Positions 15,599 to 24,700 of a DNA stretch of 39,130 nucleotides are shown piece after piece (positions within the stretch are counted from its first letter, which is position 1; each line of letters starts with the position of its first letter). Position numbers and translations under genes: made by a program. The notes beneath the pieces are model-generated. The model did no database searches. It was not told the DNA's origin and saw nothing but the letters and a program-made list of their open reading frames with translations. Origin of the DNA: Terriglobia bacterium (GTDB taxonomy: Bacteria; Acidobacteriota; Terriglobia; Versatilivoradales; Versatilivoraceae); assembly GCA_022452285.1 (NCBI GenBank), contig JAKUNG010000003.1, positions 1-39,130 on the forward strand. The letters run 5' to 3'.

Positions 15599-16888
15599 TC
15601 AAAAATAATCACCGTTCTTGTAAACGATCTTTCCTCCAAGAATTGTACCTACTGCCCTACCCTTTAGTTTTGTTCCATCAAAGGGAGAGTTACGACTTTT
15701 AGACCTAGTTTTGGCTAGGTCATAAGCCCATTCGACCTCAGTATCGATAATAGTAATATCACCAGCAGAATCAACCTTAAGGGTCCCAATTGGCTGGTTA
15801 ATCAACTGAGCAGGGTTAGTACTCATCATTTCAACTAACCGATTAAGACTTACTAATCCTGAATGATAAAGGTGAGTCAAGACTAAACCAACAGCAGTTT
15901 CTAAACCAATAATTCCAGAAGGGGCGCGATCAAATTCCAGCATTTTTTCATTGGGGTTATGAGGAGCATGGTCAGTAACTAAACAGTCTACTGTACCATC
16001 GGCAATACCCTCCAGTATGGCTTTGATGTCATCATCCGTCCGCAAAGGAGGACTCATTTTCGTATTAGTATCGTAGTCGCTACAGGCTGCATCACTAAGA
16101 GCAAAATGATGGGGGCAAACTTCGCAGGTAGCATGAATTCCTTTTTCTTTAGCATTCCGTACCAATTCCATTGCTCCTCTCGTAGACAAATGAGCAATGT
16201 GGATGTGGGCTCCTGTTAACTCAGCCAACATAATGTCCCGGGCTGCCATGACATCTTCAGCCAAACGACTCATTCCTTTTAGACCCAGTAAAGTTGAATT
16301 AGATCCTTCATTCATTACACCAAGTGCAGACAAGTTGAGATCTTCACAATGTTCAATTAAAGGAATTTTAAAGGGTAATGAATATTCCATAGCTCTCCTC
16401 ATGAGTTGACCATTCATCACACCTTTGCCGTCATCACTAATACCAACTACTCCAGCATTTACCATTTCTCCAATTTCAGCTAACTGTTCTCCCGCACTTC
16501 CTATGGTAATAGCCCCGATAGGGAAAACATGTGTTATCGCTCGACGTTCAGACTCCTTTAAAATAAAACTCGTGACAGATGGATTGTCATTGACAGGAGA
16601 AGTGTTAGGCATACAGCAAATTGCTGTGAATCCTCCTACAGCTGCTGCTTCAGAACCTGATTGTATTGTTTCCTCATCCTCTCTTCCAGGCTCGCGAAGA
16701 TGAACATGAATATCAATTAAACCCGGGGTAACAATTAACCCTTTAGCTTCTATAACTAATCCCGCAGGAGATTTTAATTTAGAGCCAATTTGACTCACCT
16801 TACCATTCTTTATCAGAATATCAGCAACTTTATCAAGGTTTTGTGATGGATCAATAACCCTGCCATTCTTAATTAGTAAGGATTCCAA
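15599..16888 (-). CDS. pyrC: Dihydroorotase (class I)
   Basis: The 429-residue protein catalyses carbamoyl-aspartate cyclisation to dihydroorotate in pyrimidine synthesis. Motifs are the zinc site DIHVHLREPG near residue 59, CMPNTSPVND, IEHCED, HIAHLSTRGA and CLVTDHAPH with the catalytic aspartate. The size matches class I bacterial dihydroorotases found beside pyrB. The start is TTG 16888, preceded by AGGAG six bases upstream; translation gives a normal N-terminus (ESLLIKNGRVIDP). It is the last gene of the pyrR-pyrB-pyrC group, 102 bases after pyrB, and converges with the YHS gene. Confidence 0.95.
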   Translation of the reverse strand: MESLLIKNGRVIDPSQNLDKVADILIKNGKVSQIGSKLKSPAGLVIEAKGLIVTPGLIDIHVHLREPGREDEETIQSGSEAAAVGGFTAICCMPNTSPVNDNPSVTSFILKESERRAITHVFPIGAITIGSAGEQLAEIGEMVNAGVVGISDDGKGVMNGQLMRRAMEYSLPFKIPLIEHCEDLNLSALGVMNEGSNSTLLGLKGMSRLAEDVMAARDIMLAELTGAHIHIAHLSTRGAMELVRNAKEKGIHATCEVCPHHFALSDAACSDYDTNTKMSPPLRTDDDIKAILEGIADGTVDCLVTDHAPHNPNEKMLEFDRAPSGIIGLETAVGLVLTHLYHSGLVSLNRLVEMMSTNPAQLINQPIGTLKVDSAGDITIIDTEVEWAYDLAKTRSKSRNSPFDGTKLKGRAVGTILGGKIVYKNGDYF

Positions 16889-16990
16889 TTAAAACTCCTT
16901 TCAATATCCATTTTCATGGATTATGTGAATGCTGAATTCTTTAACTGATTGATTTTAATAATCTTAAAGACGACAGGGTTCTCAACTTAT

Positions 16991-17953
16991 TCAGGATTCT
17001 ATACCGAGCCCAGTTTGTTCCCTTTCTCCAATCACCAAATAAAGAATGGCCATGCGAATTCCAACCCCACTAGCCACCTGTCCAAGAATTACAGAATAGG
17101 GCCCATCGGCAACCTCAGAGGCAATTTCAACGCCCCTATTGATTGGCCCAGGGTGCATAATAATGGCCCCTGGCTTTGCAAATTTCATTCTCTCTCCAGT
17201 TAAGCCATAGTAACGAAAATACTCACGTATTGATGGGAAAAATGCCTCTTTCTGTCTCTCTAACTGGATACGAAGCATCATAACAACATCGGCTTGATCC
17301 AGAGCTTTGTTCATGTTATCGGTCACTGTCAATGAACCTGCTAGGGAACTATACTGATCAAAATTTATGGGAAGTAAAGTTGGAGGACCACAAACGGTAA
17401 TATGTGCACCCATCTTCCCTAATAACAAACAATTGGATCGAGCCACCCTACTATGCGCGATATCTCCAATAATGGCTACCCTAAGATCTTTTAAACTTGG
17501 TCTGTGGTCCAGAATAGTCAAAGCGTCTAGTAAAGCCTGTGTAGGATGCTCATGAAATCCATCACCAGCATTGATAATCGAGGCAGAACAGAACTTGGCG
17601 AGCTGGTGTGGAGCTCCAGCAGAGGAATGGCGAATAACTATTGCGTCAGGGGCCATTGCTTCTAAATTTCTAGCAGTGTCTATAAGTGTCTCACCTTTAA
17701 CAATACTACTTGTAGAAGTAGAAATATTAATGGCATCGGCACTGAGCCTTTTGGCAGCAATCTCAAACGATGTTCGGGTGCGGGTGGAAGATTCAAAAAA
17801 AAGATTAATAATAGTTTTCCCACGCAGAGTGGGAACTTTCTTTATAGAACGGGTTGAAATCTCTCTAAAGGTATTGGCTGTCTCCAGAATCAAACGAATT
17901 TGATCAACAGACAACAATTCAATGCCTAGGAGGTGTTTGGCATTAAATGCCAC
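16991..17953 (-). CDS. pyrB: Aspartate carbamoyltransferase catalytic subunit
   Basis: The 320-residue protein condenses aspartate and carbamoyl phosphate in the committed step of pyrimidine synthesis. It shows the carbamoyl-phosphate loop [13 protein letters not shown], the HPTQALLD motif, the aspartate-domain [10 protein letters not shown] and [10 protein letters not shown]. There is no regulatory subunit (pyrI) in the window, in keeping with a PyrR-type system. The start is GTG 17953 with GAGGA upstream at about seven bases. It lies 58 bases after pyrR and 102 bases before pyrC, all on the minus strand, as in PyrR-controlled pyr operons. Confidence 0.96.
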   Translation of the reverse strand: MAFNAKHLLGIELLSVDQIRLILETANTFREISTRSIKKVPTLRGKTIINLFFESSTRTRTSFEIAAKRLSADAINISTSTSSIVKGETLIDTARNLEAMAPDAIVIRHSSAGAPHQLAKFCSASIINAGDGFHEHPTQALLDALTILDHRPSLKDLRVAIIGDIAHSRVARSNCLLLGKMGAHITVCGPPTLLPINFDQYSSLAGSLTVTDNMNKALDQADVVMMLRIQLERQKEAFFPSIREYFRYYGLTGERMKFAKPGAIIMHPGPINRGVEIASEVADGPYSVILGQVASGVGIRMAILYLVIGEREQTGLGIES

Positions 17954-18011
17954 CGGTTTTTCCTCAGAAATTAACTAACTGTATTTTGGTAAATAACAAG
18001 TCATTCATATC

Positions 18012-18563
18012 TTAAGAAGCCTTCTCAACAAGTATAACTCCTTCTCTTTGATCAATTTCTTCCAACTGAACTTCTACCATCTCAGTATCAAATATTTCCA
18101 CTGTTTTGCCTACGAAATTAGCTTGAATTGGCAATTCACGATGGCCCCGATCAATCAATACACATAATTGCACAGCCTTTGGTCGACCATAGTCAACTAA
18201 GGCATCCATAGCAGCCCTAATTGTCCTACCAGTGTACAGAACATCATCAACCAACACCACGATCTTTTCACCCATTTGAAAATCAATTTCAGTACTCTGA
18301 ACAATGGGTTGTGAACCTATTGTAGAAAGATCATCTCGATAGAGATTAATATCCAAATAACCGACTGGAATCTTTATGTCCTTGATAGTATTCTGCAAAA
18401 TTAAGCTCAGTCGTTTGGCTAAAGGGACTCCGCGACGATGAATTCCAACTAAAGCTATTTGTTTGCCACCATGATTATATTCTATCAACTCCTGCGCCAA
18501 ACGCTCTAGAGTCTTTTTTATGTCATTGGCTGACATTAGTGCAGCCTTTTCAACAAAACTCAT
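18012..18563 (-). CDS. pyrR: PyrR: pyrimidine operon regulator / uracil phosphoribosyltransferase
   Basis: The 183-residue protein is the PRTase-fold regulator PyrR. The PRPP-binding motif is VVLVDDVLYTGRTIRAA, and the N-terminal part (LVGIHRRGVPLA) and basic patch are typical of the family. PyrR binds UMP/UTP and, in Bacillus, an RNA hairpin in the pyr leader to promote attenuation. Some homologues have mainly the enzymatic role. Its position as first gene before pyrB and pyrC supports control of this operon. I looked in the leader for the Bacillus-type PyrR anti-antiterminator consensus and did not find a convincing copy. Confidence 0.94.
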   Translation of the reverse strand: MSFVEKAALMSANDIKKTLERLAQELIEYNHGGKQIALVGIHRRGVPLAKRLSLILQNTIKDIKIPVGYLDINLYRDDLSTIGSQPIVQSTEIDFQMGEKIVVLVDDVLYTGRTIRAAMDALVDYGRPKAVQLCVLIDRGHRELPIQANFVGKTVEIFDTEMVEVQLEEIDQREGVILVEKAS

Positions 18564-18984
18564 AAAATAGTACCTACAAAAAGGATTTTGTTTGTCGACC
18601 TTTTATATATTAAAGGACTTGACCAATAAATTACATAGATTTTAACTAGTTAGCTTAAAGCTAACAATCAATAGAATCGATAACACTAGTAACTTGCAAA
18701 CCCAAAATAATTTCTAGTTTAACTATTTTTCATTGGTACTATAAAGTTTAGGTTTGAATATCCAAACAGAACAAAAGAAAGTTTTGACACTCTTTAATTC
18801 CCTTCATTAGATTCAAAAACGTCCCTGATTTATTAAAGAGTACTACTTTCCTTTTGACCTGCCAATAAGATTGACAGCTTGATGGTCCTGGGCTAAGCTC
18901 GAAATTTTCTTCATTGAAGATTAAAACTCACCAAATATTTTTCTCTTGTCTAAGGCTACCAAAAATAGACCAAAACTTAACAAA
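18564..18984. promoter_or_regulatory. Divergent pyrR / MFS intergenic region with a 17-base palindrome
   Basis: This A+T-rich region of about 420 bases contains the promoters of the pyr operon (left) and the MFS gene (right). The strongest signal is a perfect palindrome, GTTAGCTT-A-AAGCTAAC, at 18649-18665. It is a good candidate operator or, in RNA, a hairpin in the pyr leader. A TCTTC-ATT-GAAGA hairpin lies near 18909-18923. No gene-sized ORF is supported on either strand, and no PyrR-binding consensus or intrinsic terminator was recognised. Confidence 0.4.
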
Positions 18985-20502
18985 ATGCAAAATATGAACA
19001 CACAACAAGCTAACTCCCAACCATTAGATCAAGAATCTCAATGGATTTTCTGGGCTAGTTTTGTCGCTTTGGTAGCCACTGCTTTTGGCTTTATTGTCCG
19101 AACGCAGGTCATCAATGAATGGGGGACACAGTTCAATCTTAGTGAAACCCAGAAAGGTGAGATCTTTGGTGTTGGTCTATGGCCCTTTGCTCTCAGTATC
19201 GTTTTATTTAGTTTAGTTGTTGACAGGATTGGGTATGGGAAGGCCATGGCCTTTGCTTTTATTTGCCATCTTGCCTCTGCCATAATCACTATTCTAGCCA
19301 AAGGGTACTGGGGTCTATACTTTGGTACTTTTATTGTTGCTCTTGGTAATGGAACAGTAGAAGCAGTAGTAAATCCGGTTGTTTCTACGATGTTTCCACG
19401 CGATAAGACCAAGTGGCTGAACATTCTTCATGCTGGATGGCCAGGCGGTCTTGTCTTGGGTGGAATTTTAGCTCTTATAATGGGTAGTGTTGATTGGCGC
19501 CTCAAAGTTGCCCTTATTCTGATACCAACAGTAGTTTATGGAGTAATGTTAGTTGGCCGTCAATTCCCTATCCAAGAAAGAGTACAAGCAGGAATTTCGT
19601 ATAAGGCAATGCTTCAAGAGGTTGGAATTCTAGGTATTTTGATTGTGGTAGCCCTTGTAGTTAGTGAAATAGGCCGGGTGTTCTCCTGGTCAATTTCTCT
19701 CCAACTGAGTGTTGGAATTATCATATTAGGTTGTTATTCATTTTACGTTAGATCCTGGGGACGATGGATGTTTTTCTTTTTGCTATTGATGATGATTCCC
19801 TTAGCAACAACCGAATTGGGAACAGACAGTTGGATCACCTCTTTGCTAGCACCTGAAATGGGAGACCTCGGTATTCATCCAGGATGGTTATTAGTTTACA
19901 CTTCCTTGATTATGATGATTCTGAGATTTTTAGCAGGCCCCTTTGTTCATAGTCTTTCACCGCTAGGCTTATTAGCTACCAGTAGTTTGGTCGCTGCAAT
20001 CGGTCTCATAATTCTGTCAAAATCAACCGGAATTACAATTTTACTTGCTGCAACCCTTTATGGTTTGGGAAAAACTTTCTTTTGGCCTACCATTTTAGGC
20101 GTAGTGGCTGAACAGTTTCCCAAGGGTGGGGCTTTAACCTTAAATGCCATTGCTGCAGTGGGAACCCTCAGTGTTGGAGTAGTTGGGGCTGCATTTTTAG
20201 GTTATGTTCAGGATAGAGTTGTTGAAGAAAAACTCCAGATTAAAGCCCCCACCCTTTATTCAAGAGTAATGACCCAAGAAAAAGCCAGCCTTTTTGGCAC
20301 TTATCGTTCCCTCAACCAACACAAACTTCAAGAAATCAATAATGACCATCGCTTACTCATTAGTAAAATACAGGTTACAGCTAAAAAGAATGCCTTGATG
20401 ACAGTAGCTATTTTACCTCTTGTCATGGTTGCTGGTTTTCTGATTTTAATGCTACATTTCAAATTAAAGGGAGGATACAAACCCTGTAAGTTAATAGAAT
20501 AA
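18985..20502 (+). CDS. Major facilitator superfamily transporter with a long C-terminal loop
   Basis: The protein of about 505 residues has roughly 12 membrane spans. Early spans contain the MFS-like FSLVVDRIGYGKAMAF, and a mid-region carries LHAGWPGGLVLGG. A polar stretch of about 75 residues (DRVVEEKLQIK to ISKIQVTAKK) precedes the last span. Substrate is unknown; the layout is like sugar or carboxylate carriers. The start is uncertain: the frame opens at TTG 18946, but ATG 18985 or 18994 are more likely. None has a clear Shine-Dalgarno. The gene stands before the Rieske/ccm block with an 85-base gap, and a functional link is not evident. Confidence 0.8.
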   Translation: MQNMNTQQANSQPLDQESQWIFWASFVALVATAFGFIVRTQVINEWGTQFNLSETQKGEIFGVGLWPFALSIVLFSLVVDRIGYGKAMAFAFICHLASAIITILAKGYWGLYFGTFIVALGNGTVEAVVNPVVSTMFPRDKTKWLNILHAGWPGGLVLGGILALIMGSVDWRLKVALILIPTVVYGVMLVGRQFPIQERVQAGISYKAMLQEVGILGILIVVALVVSEIGRVFSWSISLQLSVGIIILGCYSFYVRSWGRWMFFFLLLMMIPLATTELGTDSWITSLLAPEMGDLGIHPGWLLVYTSLIMMILRFLAGPFVHSLSPLGLLATSSLVAAIGLIILSKSTGITILLAATLYGLGKTFFWPTILGVVAEQFPKGGALTLNAIAAVGTLSVGVVGAAFLGYVQDRVVEEKLQIKAPTLYSRVMTQEKASLFGTYRSLNQHKLQEINNDHRLLISKIQVTAKKNALMTVAILPLVMVAGFLILMLHFKLKGGYKPCKLIE

Positions 20503-20587
20503 TTAGTCTGAGTCAGTTTTCAGAAACCTTTATTCATAGGGAGATAATTAAAAATCAATGTTAAAGTAATCATAAAAGGGGACGATA

Positions 20588-20893
20588 ATGTCTAAGTTCA
20601 TTGTTGTAGCTAAAGCTGAAGAAATTTTACCTGGACAATGTCATACTGTTGAGGTTGAAGGTAAACAAATTACAGTTTTCAACGTCGATGGCAATTACTA
20701 TGCCTTAGATGATAACTGTATCCATCGGGGAGGCCCTTTAGGTCAGGGGAATTTAGAAGAAAATACTATTACTTGTCCCTGGCATGCTTGGAAATTCGAC
20801 GTTAAAACTGGAACTTGTCTGACTAACCCTATGGCTAAGGTTGCATCTTACCAAACTAAACTTGAAGGAACTAACGTTCTTATTAGTTTCTAG
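20588..20893 (+). CDS. Rieske-type [2Fe-2S] ferredoxin
   Basis: The 101-residue soluble protein is a single Rieske domain. Cluster ligands are Cys-x-His in CIHRGGPLG and Cys-x2-His in CPWHAWKFD. It resembles the small NirD/dioxygenase-ferredoxin type rather than the membrane-anchored bc1 Rieske protein, since it has no signal peptide or transmembrane segment. Its redox partner is not in the window. Translation starts at ATG 20588 after AAAAGGGG seven bases upstream. It lies just before ccmE (154-base gap). Confidence 0.93.
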   Translation: MSKFIVVAKAEEILPGQCHTVEVEGKQITVFNVDGNYYALDDNCIHRGGPLGQGNLEENTITCPWHAWKFDVKTGTCLTNPMAKVASYQTKLEGTNVLISF

Positions 20894-20961
20894 CTGTAAT
20901 GTCTCCGGAAACTTTTTTCACTCTATCAATGAGCAACTAGCTTAAGGAAGTAACAGAAGTT

Positions 20962-20993
20962 CCTCCGTACTTGTTAAAATATTGTGACGGAGG
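20962..20993. promoter_or_regulatory. Inverted repeat upstream of ccmE
   Basis: CCTCCGT (20962-20968) pairs perfectly with ACGGAGG (20987-20993) around an 18-base A+T-rich spacer. It lies 54-86 bases before ccmE. It may be an operator, or a weak terminator or leader hairpin after the Rieske gene; no T-run follows. Confidence 0.3.
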
Positions 20994-21047
20994 TAAAATA
21001 TACTCTTAACATTATCTTCTATTGACTGAATTTAAAAAGGCTACACG

Positions 21048-21470
21048 ATGGATAGACGGAAGCTTAAATTTTTATTTGGTTCTTTCATTATCATAATAAC
21101 AGTAGCTTGGCTTGGCCTCAGTAGCTTTGATGAAAACCTAGCTTACTATAAGACCGTCAATGAATTACATGCTATGAAGGAAAAAGCGTACGGGCAAAGA
21201 ATCCGCGTTGCTGGAAATGTTGTTGCTGGTAGCATCGAACGGTTACCGGAAAAAATTATCTTCAAGTTAGAACAAGAGGGTAGTGTCCTTCCTGTAAGCT
21301 ATGTAGGAAAGAGCCTTGTCCCTGACACTTTTAAGGATGATGCTCAGGCTATGGCTGAAGGTAAATTAATGGGTAATGGTGAGTTCCAAGCAACACTCAT
21401 TCAAGCAAAGTGCGCCTCAAAATACGAGGCAGAATACAGCCAAGAAGCTTTAAAGGCATCTCAAGAATGA
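21048..21470 (+). CDS. ccmE: Heme chaperone CcmE, cysteine (CXXXY) type
   Basis: The 140-residue protein has an N-terminal membrane anchor (about residues 8-25) and a periplasmic OB-fold domain. CcmE takes heme from CcmC and passes it to the CcmF ligation module. Standard CcmE binds heme through His in a HxxxY motif; here the motif is Cys122-A-S-K-Tyr126 (KCASKY). The CXXXY variant is known from archaea and some sulfate-reducing bacteria such as Desulfovibrio. It is the first clear gene of the ccm cluster, with ccmF 128 bases downstream. A small hairpin, AACCC/GGGTT followed by T5 (21475-21492), lies between them. Confidence 0.93.
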   Translation: MDRRKLKFLFGSFIIIITVAWLGLSSFDENLAYYKTVNELHAMKEKAYGQRIRVAGNVVAGSIERLPEKIIFKLEQEGSVLPVSYVGKSLVPDTFKDDAQAMAEGKLMGNGEFQATLIQAKCASKYEAEYSQEALKASQE

Positions 21471-21474
21471 TTCT

Positions 21475-21492
21475 AACCCTTTGGGGGTTTTT
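21475..21492 (+). terminator. Weak terminator-like hairpin between ccmE and ccmF
   Basis: AACCC (21475-21479) pairs with GGGTT (21485-21489), and the T-run extends to 21492. The stem is only five base pairs, so it would be a weak or attenuating terminator that could lower ccmF expression relative to ccmE. Confidence 0.35.
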
Positions 21493-21598
21493 GTTGAATG
21501 AACTGTTTCTATAGAATGGCTCATCTTCAATCAAGTGGCATGTATTTTTGCCCTTTCTTTCGTAACCTCTTCCATTTATCAAGGTGAGAAATTAATCC

Positions 21599-23635
21599 AT
21601 GCAAGAATTTTTAACTAATATTGGACAGTTCTCCATGCTACTGGCATTTGGCTTATCTTGTTATAGCCTCTTTGCCTCTTTTCTGGCAGGAAGATTTGCT
21701 CATCGTCGTCTGGCAGATACAGGAGAAAGAGCTGCAGTAGCAGTATGTGGACTAGTAACAGTAGCAGTTTTCGCTTTATGGTACCAATTAATCACCAGTA
21801 ATTTCCATCTGCAGTATGTAGCATCCTCGAGCAATCAAGCGATGCCTTGGTATTATAAAATAGGTGCTCTTTGGGGAGGGCAAGAGGGTTCTCTATTATT
21901 TTGGTGTTGGATTCTAACATTATTTTCAATGGTAACAGTTTTGGTACATCGAAACCGGAATCCACGCTTAATGCCTTACGTTGTTGGAGTAGTGGCAATG
22001 GTTACTACTTTTTTTCTTTTAGTTAATAACTTCGTTTCTAATCCATTCGATGCTATTGGGGTTTCTAGAGCGGGGGAACCGCCCGTCCCATTTAGCCCTC
22101 CAGATGGTCAGGGACTAAATCCTTTGCTACAGTACTGGGCAATGGTAATACACCCTCCAATCCTGTATATAGGATACGTGGGGTTCACAATTCCTTTTGC
22201 CTTTGCCATTGCTGCCCTGGTCACCCGTGAACTTGATGATGAATGGATAAGAACAACAAGGCGTTGGATGATGATCCCTTGGTTATTTTTGGGAACCGGA
22301 GTCCTGTTAGGGGCTATGTGGGCTTATGTAGTTCTTGGTTGGGGTGGATACTGGGGTTGGGATCCAGTAGAAAATGCATCATTGATGCCCTGGTTAACTG
22401 CAACCGCCTTTCTACACTCGGTCATCATGCAGGAACGGAAAGGTATGATGAAAGTATGGAATATGGTCCTTATTCTTGGCACTTTTTTATTATGTATTTT
22501 GGGAACATTCCTCACTCGAAGTGGAATCGTTTCCTCGGTACATTCGTTTGCCCAATCTCCAATTGGTCCGTTTTTTTCCAGTTTCTTAATTCTGATGACA
22601 GGCTTTTCATTGTATTTTCTTTTAAGTCGACTGGATGCACTGAAAAGCGAGAATCGCTTAGATTCCGTAATCTCTAGGGAAAGCAGCTTTCTTTTTAATA
22701 ACTTAGTATTACTTGCTACTACTTTTGCTGTGTTGTGGGGAACTATTTTCCCAATTCTCTCAGAATGGTTAACCGATGAGAAAAGGACCGTGGGGGCACC
22801 ATTTTTTAACAAAGTTAATATTCCCATTGGCTTGTTTCTTCTATTTTTAACAGGAGTAGGTCCATTGCTCGCTTGGAGAAAAACCTCATTGAGAAGCTTA
22901 AGGAAAAACTTCTCAATTCCAATAGCGGTTGCTTTGGGAACAGGACTTGCTTTTGTCCTTTTGGGAATGCGTCATTTTTATTCTACAGTTTGTTTGATCC
23001 TATGTATGTTTGTAATCGTTACTATTGCTGGTGAGTTTCACCGGGGAGCACGGGCAAGACAACGCCAAGGTCAAAGTTACTGGCAGGCTTTATGGTCACT
23101 AACTTTTCGAAATACCCGCCGTTATGGCGGCTACATTGTACATGTAGCCATGGTATTTCTATTTGTGGGCTTTGCTGGCGCTGGATTTAATGAAGAAGCA
23201 CAGAAAGCCCTAAGTCCCGGACAGGATCTTCAAGTTGGGCACTACACACTACGGTTAGAGAAAATTGAAAGTTCTGATAATAATAATTACTCTTCAGCCA
23301 CCGGAATTATAAAGATTTCGAAAAACGGACAAGAATTATCTACATTGAAACCCGAACAGCGGTTTTACAAAAGCAGCAAACAACCAACCTCTGAAGTAGC
23401 CCTCCACCGAACACTCAAAGAAGATCTTTACGTTGTCTTTGCAGGATTTCAACAAGAAGGAAAACAGGCAATTATTCATGCTTACGTTAATCCTCTGGTC
23501 GCCTGGATTTGGATTGGAGGACTTGTTTTTATCATTGGGACAATTATTTGTCTCATTCCAAACCAACATGAACAAGTTATTCAAAAGGCTCAAACAAAAG
23601 TTGAGGTAGATCCTTATGCTAAAATACCAGTCTAG
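21599..23635 (+). CDS. ccmF: Cytochrome c heme lyase subunit CcmF
   Basis: The 678-residue polytopic membrane protein is the large heme-handling subunit of the System I ligation complex. It has the tryptophan-rich WWD-type segment WGGYWGWDPVENASLMPWL, the preceding WGGQEGSLLFWCW, and conserved periplasmic histidines such as VIHPPILYIGYV. About 13-15 spans are visible, with a C-terminal periplasmic domain before the last span (LVAWIWIGGLVFIIG). The length fits the family. The start ATG 21599 has AAGGTGAG upstream. Its stop overlaps the ccmH start by 20 bases, which implies translational coupling. Confidence 0.96.
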   Translation: MQEFLTNIGQFSMLLAFGLSCYSLFASFLAGRFAHRRLADTGERAAVAVCGLVTVAVFALWYQLITSNFHLQYVASSSNQAMPWYYKIGALWGGQEGSLLFWCWILTLFSMVTVLVHRNRNPRLMPYVVGVVAMVTTFFLLVNNFVSNPFDAIGVSRAGEPPVPFSPPDGQGLNPLLQYWAMVIHPPILYIGYVGFTIPFAFAIAALVTRELDDEWIRTTRRWMMIPWLFLGTGVLLGAMWAYVVLGWGGYWGWDPVENASLMPWLTATAFLHSVIMQERKGMMKVWNMVLILGTFLLCILGTFLTRSGIVSSVHSFAQSPIGPFFSSFLILMTGFSLYFLLSRLDALKSENRLDSVISRESSFLFNNLVLLATTFAVLWGTIFPILSEWLTDEKRTVGAPFFNKVNIPIGLFLLFLTGVGPLLAWRKTSLRSLRKNFSIPIAVALGTGLAFVLLGMRHFYSTVCLILCMFVIVTIAGEFHRGARARQRQGQSYWQALWSLTFRNTRRYGGYIVHVAMVFLFVGFAGAGFNEEAQKALSPGQDLQVGHYTLRLEKIESSDNNNYSSATGIIKISKNGQELSTLKPEQRFYKSSKQPTSEVALHRTLKEDLYVVFAGFQQEGKQAIIHAYVNPLVAWIWIGGLVFIIGTIICLIPNQHEQVIQKAQTKVEVDPYAKIPV

Positions 23636-24152
23636 GAAACCGCCTCGGGAGTATATCCCAGTTTACAATAACCTTTCCTGGAGAATCTGGCTTCTTAGTA
23701 CAGTTCTGCTGCTAACACTACTTTTTCCACTCAAATTAGCCTCCCAAGTTTTCTCCCCTGAAGTGAAGAAGGTCTCTGAAAACTTTGTGTGCCAGTGTAG
23801 TTGTAATCACCAGCTCTCTGCCTGTGGCATGCTTCACTGTGGATCTGCAAATCCCTTAAGAACTGAGATCGCACAAAAACTTAAGTCCGGTGAAACCGAA
23901 GAAACAATTGTCAAGGAATTCGTCGTCAAATATGGCAAATTAATTTTATCAGCTCCCAGTGGTGAAGGCTTTGATTTGGTAGCTTGGACCTTACCTATCA
24001 TCGCTTTTTTAGGAGGATTAGTTGTTATCTATGCAGTGACTCGAACCTGGTTACGTCGACAAATCTCTTTGGCGCCAAGCCAAGGAGAATCAGACGTTAT
24101 TCCTAACGAGTACCAGAAAAAATTAAAGAAAGAACTAAACGACCGAGACTAA
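23616..24152 (+). CDS. ccmH: CcmH-like apocytochrome thiol reductase with five clustered cysteines
   Basis: The 178-residue protein has a signal/anchor span (about 22-42), a periplasmic CcmH domain and a second span (about 125-147). Standard CcmH has one LRCxxC pair that reduces the apocytochrome CxxCH thiols. Here the region reads FVCQCSCNHQLSACGMLHC, giving Cys59, 61, 63, 70 and 75. The following helical part (TEIAQKLKSGETEETIVKEFVVKYG) matches the CcmH fold. It overlaps ccmF and precedes the ccmI-like gene. No CcmG thioredoxin gene is in the cluster, so this protein may do more of the thiol chemistry; that is inference. Confidence 0.85.
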   Translation: MLKYQSRKPPREYIPVYNNLSWRIWLLSTVLLLTLLFPLKLASQVFSPEVKKVSENFVCQCSCNHQLSACGMLHCGSANPLRTEIAQKLKSGETEETIVKEFVVKYGKLILSAPSGEGFDLVAWTLPIIAFLGGLVVIYAVTRTWLRRQISLAPSQGESDVIPNEYQKKLKKELNDRD

Positions 24153-24228
24153 ATGTCCTAGTTGGTTCTGGTAACTCTGCAGCACCCTTCACTACCTATA
24201 CGACGGTAATTACTTGGAGTAAATAAAT

Positions 24229-24579
24229 ATGTTCTGGCTAATTTTCTTTTGTATTCTTATTTCTTCATTAACATTTTTCTACATTCTTCGACCCTTGTTT
24301 TCTGGAAGCCCGACTGCATTAATCGTCGATTCAGATGATCAATTGACAAGTTTAAGGAAACTCCTCCGTAAAAAAGAAGTCATCTATGAAAATATTAAGG
24401 ATCTTGATTTCGAATTCAAGATGGGAAAACTCTCTGATGATGACTACCATCGATTACATGAGGATTATCTTCAGGAAGCTTATCCTGTAATGACGCAGAT
24501 TGAGTCAATACAGGCAGAACCACATGAAAAATCAGGTGGTTCTAAGAATAATGTGTCATTGAAGAAACCTAAAAAATAG
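24229..24579 (+). CDS. CcmI-like short membrane protein
   Basis: The 116-residue protein has an N-terminal membrane span (about residues 2-21). A coiled helical segment follows, LRKLLRKKEVIYENIKDLD-FEFKMGKLSDDDYHRL, which is the hallmark of the N-terminal part of CcmI/CycH. The TPR domain that binds apocytochromes in full-length CcmI is absent, and the protein ends in a lysine-rich tail. GGAG nine bases upstream supports ATG 24229. Its position between ccmH and the accessory gene supports a role in cytochrome c assembly, probably as a scaffold. Confidence 0.72.
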   Translation: MFWLIFFCILISSLTFFYILRPLFSGSPTALIVDSDDQLTSLRKLLRKKEVIYENIKDLDFEFKMGKLSDDDYHRLHEDYLQEAYPVMTQIESIQAEPHEKSGGSKNNVSLKKPKK

Positions 24580-24700
24580 AACTCATGGACTGATTTTTCT
24601 CATTGAAATTATTGAAACCAATCTAAAACAGGATTTTTTCACCGTCTTTCTTTTGAAAGTTTTCAACTTTTTGATGACAGGGAATGAGCTGAAAACAATT

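Noticed and set aside
17571..17903. 110-residue plus-strand ORF opposite pyrB
   Set aside because: It is antisense to conserved pyrB codons, with no family motif.
18564..18760. Bacillus-type PyrR-binding RNA in the pyr leader
   Set aside because: An AAGTCC is present but the rest of the consensus is missing. No paired antiterminator and terminator hairpins were found.
19038..19424. 128-residue minus-strand ORF opposite the MFS gene
   Set aside because: It is a mirror of a hydrophobic coding region with no Shine-Dalgarno or known motif.
22243..22827. ORFs of 144 (plus) and 167 (minus) residues inside ccmF
   Set aside because: Both lie wholly within the conserved ccmF frame and show no recognisable family; they are shadows.
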